64,000 bases of DNA. Origin: an uncultured Bacteroidaceae bacterium. Its GTDB lineage: Bacteria > Bacteroidota > Bacteroidia > Bacteroidales > Bacteroidaceae. Position 1 is the stretch's first letter. Each line of letters begins with the position of its first letter. Of this stretch, positions 1 through 8,148 are shown piece after piece. The notes under the pieces are model-generated. The model saw only the letters and a program-made list of their open reading frames with translations. It was not told the DNA's origin and did not search any database. The DNA lies in the NCBI GenBank assembly GCA_905234555.1, contig CAJOHO010000002.1, positions 16,685 to 80,684 on the forward strand, written 5' to 3'. The translations under genes and the position numbers were made by a program.

Positions 1-62
1 AGTCGCTCCGCGACTGCCTCAATGGGCAGTTCGCGAAGCTTCTGAATCTCATACTTTTCCAT
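1..62 (-). CDS. Partial CDS, probable CHC2/toprim-type DNA primase of a mobile element (N-terminus MEKYEIQKLRELPIEAVAERL)
   Basis: Minus-strand ATG at 62..60 overlaps the TGA of the 436-aa ORF (ATGA); open to the window edge; N-terminus resembles Bacteroidales element primases. Confidence 0.45.
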   Translation of the reverse strand, partial: MEKYEIQKLRELPIEAVAER

Positions 63-1372
63 CAGCGTGTTCGGTTAAGGTAAGCCTTGGTCTTGGTGTA
101 GAGCCCTGTCTGCTCATTGAAGGTAATCAGTCCGCGATGCACCCAGACGCGCAGCTGGCGCTTGGTACCGTCCTTTGACTTGCCTGTGATTTCGCGAAGC
201 GCCTCCAGCTGCTGTTCGGTAAACGAATCGCCCTTGATGTCGTCGAGCATGTTGACGGGCGCAGCCTTCGAGGCCTCTGCCGTGCTGGTGTCACCCTCTT
301 TCAGCATGTCACCCAGCACCTGGTACTTGCTCCACATGTCGTGATAGACCAGCCACTCCACCACATCGCCCATGGAGCGCGTCCATGTCATGTTATTCAG
401 CGCCCACATGACGCAGCCAGCCTTCCATGCAGAGATAAGGCTTCGCTTACCCATGTCCCACAGGCAGTCGTTGTCGGTGAGGTCGCCCAGTTCGGCGATG
501 TCATTGGCCAGGCGCTCAATGAGCTTGTTCAGGGATTTGATGACATGGCGCCCCTTGCAATTGTCGAGGCGTGCCAGGTACTCGTCCAGCTTCTCGTAGA
601 ACTCGTCGCTGAACTTGCCGATGCGGGGAATCTTTCCGTCGCGGCTGGTACGTGCCTTGTAGGAGAATACCATGCGACCCAGCGTACCGTCGTAGAGGTT
701 GTACTTGAAGAACTGGCGGGCGCGGACAGGCGTCGTGCTGATTGTGAGGTTAGTCCTCAATAATGCCGAGCCCGTGATGCCGTCCACCGTAGCACGCAGG
801 GCGTTATAGACCTCGCGATCCCACATCAGGCGCAGCATCTGCGTCACCTGCTTGTGCGAGCCGCAAAGGTTGTCCAGCTGCTCAATCTCCTTCATGTCTA
901 TGTAGGTAGTCAGTCCGCCATGCTCCTGACAAGCCATCTGCGCCTTCAGGTAGCCGGGCTTCGAGCAGTCGGCAGGCAGGAACCTCAGCAGCGGAAACAC
1001 CTCTTCGGGACGCTCCTTAGACTGGGAGCGCTTCTTGTAGGTCTTCTGATACTGGAGGTACTTTTTCAGCTCCTCCGCGTCGTCGCGGCGGAAATCGCGG
1101 TTGCAGGCTTCCACCAAAAGTCCTAACTGACCCTTGTTTCCTGCACTATCGGCTATCAAAGCAGCCTGCTGACCGCACATTTCGAACCATTGACCCGAGG
1201 GATACTGAAATTCTGCCTGACTGATTTTGGTGCCTAATACAGGAGGAAGCATGGGTAAAAGTGGTGCATGCATGTCCTGACTGGTCTGAGAGAGCAGCAA
1301 TTTGATGCATTCTGTGCCCTTGCCAAGTGTTGGCATTGCGGGCGCTGTGGGTTTTGTAATATCGTACTTCAT
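62..1372 (-). CDS. DUF3987-like (primase/helicase-associated) mobile element protein
   Basis: 436-aa ORF; family assigned by recall of Bacteroidales elements; coupled to the primase-like ORF. Confidence 0.5.
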   Translation of the reverse strand: MKYDITKPTAPAMPTLGKGTECIKLLLSQTSQDMHAPLLPMLPPVLGTKISQAEFQYPSGQWFEMCGQQAALIADSAGNKGQLGLLVEACNRDFRRDDAEELKKYLQYQKTYKKRSQSKERPEEVFPLLRFLPADCSKPGYLKAQMACQEHGGLTTYIDMKEIEQLDNLCGSHKQVTQMLRLMWDREVYNALRATVDGITGSALLRTNLTISTTPVRARQFFKYNLYDGTLGRMVFSYKARTSRDGKIPRIGKFSDEFYEKLDEYLARLDNCKGRHVIKSLNKLIERLANDIAELGDLTDNDCLWDMGKRSLISAWKAGCVMWALNNMTWTRSMGDVVEWLVYHDMWSKYQVLGDMLKEGDTSTAEASKAAPVNMLDDIKGDSFTEQQLEALREITGKSKDGTKRQLRVWVHRGLITFNEQTGLYTKTKAYLNRTR

Positions 1373-1413
1373 ATTGATAATCAGTTATTTACGTTAATTA
1401 TTTACTCTGGCTT

Positions 1414-1446
1414 TGCGTTTCAGCGTTTCGCGTTTCAGCGTTTCAG
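1414..1446. repeat. Four GCGTTTC(A) octamer direct repeats (left iteron block)
   Basis: gcgtttcagcgtttcgcgtttcagcgtttcagc. Confidence 0.85.
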
Positions 1447-1550
1447 CAGGGGGTATGCAGGGTGCAGTTTCATTCTTATATATATATAACTTACTTATTA
1501 TTAGATAGTTATATAGTTTATAGAGAAGATGTGATACCCTTTTTGCTCCC

Positions 1551-1580
1551 TGAAACGCCTGAAACGCTGAAACGCTCAGG
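1551..1580. repeat. Three TGAAACGC octamers (right iteron block, inverted relative to 1414-1446)
   Basis: tgaaacgcctgaaacgctgaaacgctcagg. Confidence 0.85.
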
Positions 1581-1592
1581 CCGTTTCTTCAC

Positions 1593-1758
1593 TCACTCTT
1601 CCCCTACAAGGCCTTTGAGTGCCTCACGGAGTTCGTTGCACACAGCGATGGCGTAGCCGTCAATCGAGAAGTCATGGCCCATCTTTACCGGGCGGAAGTT
1701 CAGGCGCAGCGAGCCGTCGTCCCTGCGCGTTACAGTAATGTGCTTGCCCAGGTACTGT
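1593..1758 (-). pseudogene. 5'-truncated gene remnant (...QYLGKHITVTRRDDGSLRLNFRPVKMGHDFSIDGYAIAVCNELREALKGLVGEE*)
   Basis: Protein-like frame ends in a stop at 1593; an upstream in-frame TGA leaves no start codon. Confidence 0.5.
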
Positions 1759-1868
1759 CATGAACCGAAAATATCCTTACAAAAAGAAAAAAACGCTTCA
1801 TGTTTGGTGGTTTCATAAAAAAGGTGTAACTTTGCAGATTGAATGATTAAAAAAATTGTAATTGTGGT

Positions 1869-2378
1869 ATGAAAAAATTGTTTTTCCTTTGCCTGATGAC
1901 GCTGCTGACATGGGGCGCACAGGCGCAGACGCTGGAGGGTTCATGGGCCACCCTACTGAGTAATGACGACGACGAAATGCAGGCGACACTTGTTCTCGCT
2001 TTCGTCAAACCGAACGATGCAGCCATGGTTATCTCGTTTGAAGGTAACGACAAGGACATGGGTAAGATGGAGTTCCAGCTTGCCATGGGCGGTACCTACG
2101 TTCAACATGGTAACAAGCTGACGCTGAACCTCGACAAGGATTCGAGCGAGGTGGAAATGAAGAACTGGGAGCCGACGGAAGAGGCTGCTGCTCTCTTTGA
2201 GCAGGACCCTGATACGAAGAAGGCTATGATCAACGCGATGACGGAACTTCTGAACACTCAGAAAGACTCGCTGGTATCAGCGTTCGGCAGGGAGGAGATG
2301 ACCATTGTCAGCCTGGAGGCAGACGAGATGGTCCTGCAGTCGGTTGATGAAAAGATTACTTTCAAAAGAGTTGAGTAA
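1869..2378 (+). CDS. Secreted hypothetical protein with signal peptide
   Basis: 169 aa, MKKLFFLCLMTLLTWGAQAQ; TAACTTTG promoter element just upstream. Confidence 0.75.
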   Translation: MKKLFFLCLMTLLTWGAQAQTLEGSWATLLSNDDDEMQATLVLAFVKPNDAAMVISFEGNDKDMGKMEFQLAMGGTYVQHGNKLTLNLDKDSSEVEMKNWEPTEEAAALFEQDPDTKKAMINAMTELLNTQKDSLVSAFGREEMTIVSLEADEMVLQSVDEKITFKRVE

Positions 2379-2398
2379 CTTCGTTTGACGAGCGATTG

Positions 2399-3634
2399 AT
2401 GTCGTATAATAATATAAGGTATAAGGGAAGATGGGGGCTGACGGCTTTGTCGCTTGTCATCTTCCTGTTTTCTTATAGTCCCGCCTTGGCGCAGAAGAAG
2501 GAGATGGCTCAGGCACGTTCTTACATTAAGAGCGGCAAGAACCTCGACAAGGCTGAGCAGATGCTTACAGCGCTACTGGAAAAGGACTCTGTCAACATGC
2601 AGAATACCAAGATTCATGACTTGCTCTATCAGGCTGTGCAGCGACAGTATGACATGGGCAACGAGAAACTCTATCTCAAACAGAAATACGACACCACCGC
2701 ACTCTTTAACCTCACCCGCCGCATGTTCTTCATCTGCCAGCGCCTGGACTCTATTGACCTGCGGCCCGACAAGAAAGGACGAGTCAGGCTGGAATACCGT
2801 GAGAAGCACGCCGGAGCACTCCATGAGATACGCCGTAACCTCTACCTGGGAGGCCGCTTTTTCCTGGTTCACAACCGGCTGGATGAAGCCTTCGATTTCT
2901 TTGACTGCTATCTGGACTGTGCGCGTCAGCCGTTGTTTACTGACTATCATTACTATGAGCGTGACACGCTGATGAAGGATGCGGCCTATTGGGCTACCTA
3001 TACCGGGTATCGTGAGAGCCTGCCTGCCCATACGCTCAAGTATGCTGAACTTGCCCTGCAGGACACCGCCAAGCTCTCGTTCACGCTGCAGTACATGGCC
3101 GAGGCCTACAACCAGCTGCACGATGACAACGGCTACCGCAACACGCTCAGCGACGGTTTCCACCGCTTTCCGGAGCATGCTTATTTCTATCCCCGCCTGC
3201 TCGACTTCTACAACGCCCGTGGACAGTACGACGAGGCGCTCCAGCTGACCGACAGCGCCCTGACGGTCAATCCCCACAGCGAGATCTTCCTCTTCGGCAA
3301 GTCAACCGTGCTGCTCAACATGGGGCGCAACGAGGAAAGCCTGGAGGTGAGCCGTCAGCTCATCGGCATCAACAACACGCTGGCCGAGCCTTACTTCAAT
3401 GCCGGAACGGCCATCCTCAACCTCATTCAGACGCTGAGCCAGGACACTCCGCGTGCCACCCTCAACGCCAAGCGCAAGACCTACTACCAGCTGGCACGCC
3501 CCTACATGGAGCACTACCGCAAGCTGGCTCCGCAGCAGCAGCACAAGTGGGCACCGGCGCTCTATACCATTTATCTCAACTTGAACCTCGGGCGCCAGTT
3601 TGAGGAGATTGACCGCATCCTCAAAGACAACTAA
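2399..3634 (+). CDS. Exported TPR-repeat protein
   Basis: Signal peptide and TPR-like helices; ORF extends 1 codon upstream to a TTG. Confidence 0.75.
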   Translation: MSYNNIRYKGRWGLTALSLVIFLFSYSPALAQKKEMAQARSYIKSGKNLDKAEQMLTALLEKDSVNMQNTKIHDLLYQAVQRQYDMGNEKLYLKQKYDTTALFNLTRRMFFICQRLDSIDLRPDKKGRVRLEYREKHAGALHEIRRNLYLGGRFFLVHNRLDEAFDFFDCYLDCARQPLFTDYHYYERDTLMKDAAYWATYTGYRESLPAHTLKYAELALQDTAKLSFTLQYMAEAYNQLHDDNGYRNTLSDGFHRFPEHAYFYPRLLDFYNARGQYDEALQLTDSALTVNPHSEIFLFGKSTVLLNMGRNEESLEVSRQLIGINNTLAEPYFNAGTAILNLIQTLSQDTPRATLNAKRKTYYQLARPYMEHYRKLAPQQQHKWAPALYTIYLNLNLGRQFEEIDRILKDN

Positions 3635-3764
3635 GAAAAGACCTTAAACGTAAAAAAACATTAAAAACACAGCCTCTACTCCTTAACTCTCGTTTTTTAT
3701 TACTATCTTTGTGGGTCAAGGAAATAACTTAAAAACATCTATATTATTAACTTAAAGTAAAATT

Positions 3765-5510
3765 ATGGAAAATAACGCTCAACTCATTGCTCAGTGCGAG
3801 GCACGGGCAAAGGAATGGCTCGCTCCGGCCTTTGACGAGGAGACACGCAAAGAAGTACAGGCCATGTTGGACAACCCTGACAAGACCGACCTTATCGATG
3901 CTTTCTATCGTGACCTGGAGTTTGGTACGGGCGGACTGCGCGGCATCATGGGCGCAGGAACCAACCGCATGAACAAGTACATCGTTGGCATGGCCACTCA
4001 GGGCTTCGCCAACTACATTCTCAAGGCTTTCCCCGGCAAGCAGTGCTCTGTTGTAGTGGGTCACGACTGCCGCAACAACGGTCGCATGTTCGCCGAGTCG
4101 GTAGCCGACATCTTCTCGGCCAACGGCATCAAGGTGTATCTCTTTGAGAGCCTCCGTCCGACGCCCGAAATCTCGTTTGCCATCCGTCATCTGGGCTGTC
4201 AGGCAGGTGTCAACGTCACCGCCAGCCACAACCCCCGTGAGTACAACGGCTACAAGGCTTACTGGGACGACGGTGCTCAGGTGCTGGCTCCGCACGACAT
4301 CGGCATCATCGACGAAGTGAACAAGGTGAAGATTGGCGACGTGAAGTTCGAGGGCAACAAGGAGCTCATCATCCCCATCGGAGGTGAGATGGACTGGGAC
4401 TACATCCAGGCTGTCAAGGAGGCTATGGTTGACCAGGATGTCATCCTGCGCCAGAAAGACCTCAACATCGTCTATTCACCCATGCACGGAACAGGCCGCG
4501 TCATCATCCCGATGGCCCTGCGCTCATGGGGCTTCCAGAACATCCACGTGGTGCCCGAGCAGATGATTATCGACGGAAACTTCCCAACCGTGGTTTCTCC
4601 GAACCCCGAGAATGCCGAAGCCATGACGCTGGGCATGAAACTGGGTACGAAGCTCAATGCCGACCTGGTGATTGCCTCTGACCCCGATGCCGACCGTCTG
4701 GCCATTGTCTGCCGCAACTCGAAGGGTGAGTGGGAGATTCTCAACGGTAACCAGACCTGCATGATGTTCTGCTGGTACATCATTGCCAACAAGAAGAAGC
4801 TCGGTCAGCTCAAGGGCAATGAGTTCCTTGTAAAGACCATTGTTACGACGGAGGTGATTGCCGAGATTGCCCGCAAGAACGGCGTGGAGTACAACGACTG
4901 CTACACCGGCTTCAAGTGGATTGCCAACGAGATTCGCGTCAACGAGGGCAAGAAGAAGTACATTGGCGGTGGTGAGGAAAGCTTCGGATTCCTGCCGTTC
5001 GACAAGGTTAGGGATAAGGACTCCCCCGCATCTATCTGCCTTATCTGCGAAATCGCTGCTTGGGCACGCGACAACGGCAAGACGCTCTATGACTTATTGA
5101 TGGACATCTACAAGGAGTATGGATTCTCACGCGAGTTCACCATCAACGTGGTTCGTCCGGGCAAGACCGGTGCCGACGAGATCAAGCAGATGATGACCGA
5201 CTTCCGTGCCAACCCGCCGAAGGACCTGGGCGGCTCGACCATCTGCCTGGCCAAGGACTTCCAGAGCCTCGAGGCCAAGAAGGCTGATGGCACCGTCGAG
5301 AAGATTGACATGCCCGCCACGTCGAACGTGCTGCAGTGGTTCTGCACCGACGGCACCAAGGTCAGCGTTCGTCCTTCAGGCACCGAGCCCAAGATCAAGT
5401 TCTATCTGGAGGTGAAAGACCCGAGCTTCAAGGGTGCTGCCGACTATGAGCGCTGCCTGAAGGCTGCCGACGAGAAGATTGAGGCCATCAAGAAGTCGCT
5501 GAACCTTTAA
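3765..5510 (+). CDS. pgm: Phosphoglucomutase/phosphomannomutase family
   Basis: TASHNP active-site serine motif, DPDADR metal-binding motif, RPSGTEPKIKFY phosphate-binding motif. Confidence 0.93.
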   Translation: MENNAQLIAQCEARAKEWLAPAFDEETRKEVQAMLDNPDKTDLIDAFYRDLEFGTGGLRGIMGAGTNRMNKYIVGMATQGFANYILKAFPGKQCSVVVGHDCRNNGRMFAESVADIFSANGIKVYLFESLRPTPEISFAIRHLGCQAGVNVTASHNPREYNGYKAYWDDGAQVLAPHDIGIIDEVNKVKIGDVKFEGNKELIIPIGGEMDWDYIQAVKEAMVDQDVILRQKDLNIVYSPMHGTGRVIIPMALRSWGFQNIHVVPEQMIIDGNFPTVVSPNPENAEAMTLGMKLGTKLNADLVIASDPDADRLAIVCRNSKGEWEILNGNQTCMMFCWYIIANKKKLGQLKGNEFLVKTIVTTEVIAEIARKNGVEYNDCYTGFKWIANEIRVNEGKKKYIGGGEESFGFLPFDKVRDKDSPASICLICEIAAWARDNGKTLYDLLMDIYKEYGFSREFTINVVRPGKTGADEIKQMMTDFRANPPKDLGGSTICLAKDFQSLEAKKADGTVEKIDMPATSNVLQWFCTDGTKVSVRPSGTEPKIKFYLEVKDPSFKGAADYERCLKAADEKIEAIKKSLNL

Positions 5511-5556
5511 GCGCAAACTACGTCCGGCACAATCTTTGTTGCCCTGACAGCATGAA

Positions 5557-5590
5557 AATACGGCTTTGCACATCGTTGCAAGGCCGTATT
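5557..5590 (+). terminator. Intrinsic terminator after pgm
   Basis: aatacggctttgc...tgcaaggccgtatt inverted repeat. Confidence 0.7.
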
Positions 5591-5617
5591 CTTTGTTGAA
5601 ACGGGGACTCCGTAGGT

Positions 5618-5655
5618 ACTCCCCTCCCATGTAGGGAAGTGGCAGGGGTAGGGTC
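5618..5655 (+). repeat. G-rich hairpin repeat family, copy G1
   Basis: actcccctcccatgtagggaagtggcaggggtagggtc. Confidence 0.5.
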
Positions 5656-5719
5656 AGGTGTTTCTGGATAATAATTAAACAATAAGCCCCGCAAATCGTT
5701 GATTTGCAGGACTTTGTGG

Positions 5720-5791
5720 TAGTCGGTAAGGGAATCGAACCCTTATGCCAAGATTGAGAATCTTGTATCCTAACCGTTAGATGAACCGACC
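5720..5791 (-). tRNA. tRNA-Glu(CTC)
   Basis: Cloverleaf GGTCGGT...ACCGACT with encoded CCA; anticodon loop TTCTCAA; GGTTCGATTCC T-arm. Confidence 0.9.
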
Positions 5792-5860
5792 GAGCAGCGA
5801 GAACAATCAAACTTGTTTGAATTGTCGAGTCGCGAGGGAGGAAGACCGTAAGGTCAACCG
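5792..5860 (+). repeat. Interspersed palindromic element R, copy 1
   Basis: gagcagcgagaacaatcaaacttgtttgaattgtcgagtcgcgaggg...gaagaccgtaaggtcaac. Confidence 0.6.
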
Positions 5861-5879
5861 CCCGTTTTTTGTAGTCAAG

Positions 5880-5966
5880 CGGAAGCTGGGGGATTCGAAC
5901 CCCCGGTACGGTAACCCGTACGGCAGTTTAGCAAACTGCTGGTTTCAGCCACTCACCCAAACTTCC
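5880..5966 (-). tRNA. tRNA-Ser(GCT)
   Basis: Long variable arm; anticodon loop TTGCTAA; acceptor GGAAGTT. Confidence 0.9.
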
Positions 5967-6143
5967 TTACCCGGTATGTTACCGTAGCATCTTCTCTCAA
6001 ATGCGGTGCAAAGGTAATGCTTTTATTTCACACTGCCAAATTTTTTTGAAACTTTTTTTTATATCCCCCTAATAAACCCTCTTAATCCTTGTTCGTATCA
6101 AAAAAAATTCGTACTTTTGCATCGGAATGTTACAATAACTAAT

Positions 6144-7454
6144 ATGAAAAAGATTTATAAAGCTCATATCCTCTATACGAAGGAGAAAAACCATTTTGAA
6201 GTACTTGAAAACGGTTATCTGGCAGTCGATGCCGACGGCTGTGTGACTGGAGTGGCGGCTGATTTGGCTTCGCTGGACGGTGAGGATGCGGAGGTCACGG
6301 ACTTCGGCAACCGTCTGCTGATTCCTGCCATGAACGATTTGCATGTGCATGCCCCGCAGTATCGCAACCAGGGCATCGCCATGGACCTGGAACTGCTGCC
6401 GTGGCTCCAGAACTACACCTTCCCCGAGGAGAAGAAATATGCCGAAACGGCCTATGCCGAGCCGATGTACCGCCGATTCATCCATGACTTGTGGCGATTC
6501 GGCACCATGCGGAGCAGCGTCTTTGCCACCATTCATACCGAGAGTACCCGCCTCTTGATGAATCTCTTCCAGGAGGCCGGCATGGGAGCGCTGGTAGGCA
6601 AGGTGGGCATGAACCGCAACTGCCCCGAAGGCCTCTCGGAGAGTGTGGACGACATGGTCCAGGGCTATGAGGAACTTATCCACTCAACGCTCAACGCTCC
6701 GCTTGGCTCTGCCGCTTCGCTCTGCGAAAAACTCTCCACCCTCGTAACACCCATCATCACGCCCCGCTTCATCCCGTCGTGTACGTCGGAGATGCTCAGA
6801 GCCTGTGGCGAGCTGGCTGCCAAGTACCAGTTGCCCGTGCAGTCGCACCTTTCGGAGAACAAGGACGAGATAGCCTGGGTGCAGGAGCTGGAACCGGAGA
6901 GCCGCAACTACGGCGATGCCTACGACCGCTATGGACTCTTCGGACAGACACCTACCGTGATGGCTCACTGCGTATGGACCGACGGCGAAGAGCTGGAACT
7001 GATGAAACAGCGCGGGGTGATGGTGGCCCACTGTCCCACATCGAACATCAACCTGGCATCGGGTATCGCACCCATTCGCCGCTTCCTCACCGAGGGTATC
7101 CCTGTCGGACTGGGCAGCGACGTGAGTGGCGGTCACGACTTCAGCATCTTCCGCATGATGGTCTATGCCGTTCAGATGAGCAAACTGCGCTATCAGCGTG
7201 ACAAGTCGTCAGCCTTCCTCTCGTTGGCAGAAGCCTTCTGGATGGCCACGAAGTCAGGAGGCAGTTTCTTTGGTCGGGTGGGTAGCTTCGAGCCTGGCTA
7301 TGAGTTTGATGCCCTCGTCATTGACGACAGCGACTTGAACCATTCCGACTACTCGCTGCTGGAGCGTCTGGAGCGTTATGTCTATCTGGGTGACGACCGT
7401 CAGATTGTGCACCGCTTCTGCCGTGGAAAGGAAATTGCAGAGCCCAGAATCTGA
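6144..7454 (+). CDS. guaD: Guanine deaminase / amidohydrolase family
   Basis: NDLHVHAPQ, QSHLSEN, AHCVW and GLGSDVSGGHD motifs; TACTTTTG promoter element at ~6111. Confidence 0.88.
   Translation: MKKIYKAHILYTKEKNHFEVLENGYLAVDADGCVTGVAADLASLDGEDAEVTDFGNRLLIPAMNDLHVHAPQYRNQGIAMDLELLPWLQNYTFPEEKKYAETAYAEPMYRRFIHDLWRFGTMRSSVFATIHTESTRLLMNLFQEAGMGALVGKVGMNRNCPEGLSESVDDMVQGYEELIHSTLNAPLGSAASLCEKLSTLVTPIITPRFIPSCTSEMLRACGELAAKYQLPVQSHLSENKDEIAWVQELEPESRNYGDAYDRYGLFGQTPTVMAHCVWTDGEELELMKQRGVMVAHCPTSNINLASGIAPIRRFLTEGIPVGLGSDVSGGHDFSIFRMMVYAVQMSKLRYQRDKSSAFLSLAEAFWMATKSGGSFFGRVGSFEPGYEFDALVIDDSDLNHSDYSLLERLERYVYLGDDRQIVHRFCRGKEIAEPRI
6681..6744 (+). repeat. Heptad-flanked palindromic cassette inside the guanine deaminase gene
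   Basis: ctcaacg ctcaacg ctccgct tggctctgccg cttcgctctgcgaaaaactctccaccctcg. Confidence 0.6.
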
Positions 7455-7531
7455 ACAAAATAAAATAAATAGCTATTTATTTTGTTTTTTCCTCATTTTT
7501 TCGTACCTTCGCAGCCACAAAGTGTGAAAAC

Positions 7532-8098
7532 ATGACACGCGAACAGGATATAAAGAATGCTGTAGAGATTTTGCGACGGGGTGGGGTGATACTCTACCCG
7601 ACGGATACGGTGTGGGGCATTGGCTGTGATGCAACGAATGCGGAGGCCGTGAAACGAGTGTATGAAATCAAGCAGCGTGAGGACTCCAAGGCACTTATCT
7701 GTCTGGTGGACAGCGATGCACGACTGCAGCGCTATGTGAGGAACGTGCCCGATGTGGCGTGGCAGATTATTGACTGTTGCGATAAACCGACGACGCTGAT
7801 TCTGGACGGAGCGGTCAATCTGGCACCCAACCTCATTGCCGAGGACGGGAGCATTGCCCTGCGCATTACGCAGGAACCGTTCTCGAAGGAGCTGTGCTAC
7901 CGTTTCCAGAAAGCGCTGGTAAGCACGAGTGCCAACATCAGCGGAGAGCCGGCAGCGCAGAACTACAGCGACATTGACCCACGACTGTTGGAACGTGTAG
8001 ATTACGTTTGCTGGAGTCGCCGGCAGGAGCATAAGCCCCACCAGCCCAGCAGTATTATCAGACTGCGTCCGGACGGCGAGGTGAAGATTATCAGGTAA
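7532..8098 (+). CDS. L-threonylcarbamoyladenylate synthase, Sua5/YciO/YrdC family
   Basis: GGVILYPTDTVWGIGCDATN and STSANISGEPA motifs. Confidence 0.9.
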   Translation: MTREQDIKNAVEILRRGGVILYPTDTVWGIGCDATNAEAVKRVYEIKQREDSKALICLVDSDARLQRYVRNVPDVAWQIIDCCDKPTTLILDGAVNLAPNLIAEDGSIALRITQEPFSKELCYRFQKALVSTSANISGEPAAQNYSDIDPRLLERVDYVCWSRRQEHKPHQPSSIIRLRPDGEVKIIR

Positions 8099-8148
8099 TT
8101 AAATAGTAAAATAGTAAAATAGGTTAGATTGTAAATTGTTTTTTTATT

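Noticed and set aside
8101-8123. AAATAGTA repeats as another heptad array
   Set aside because: Period is 8, not 7; excluded from the heptad set.
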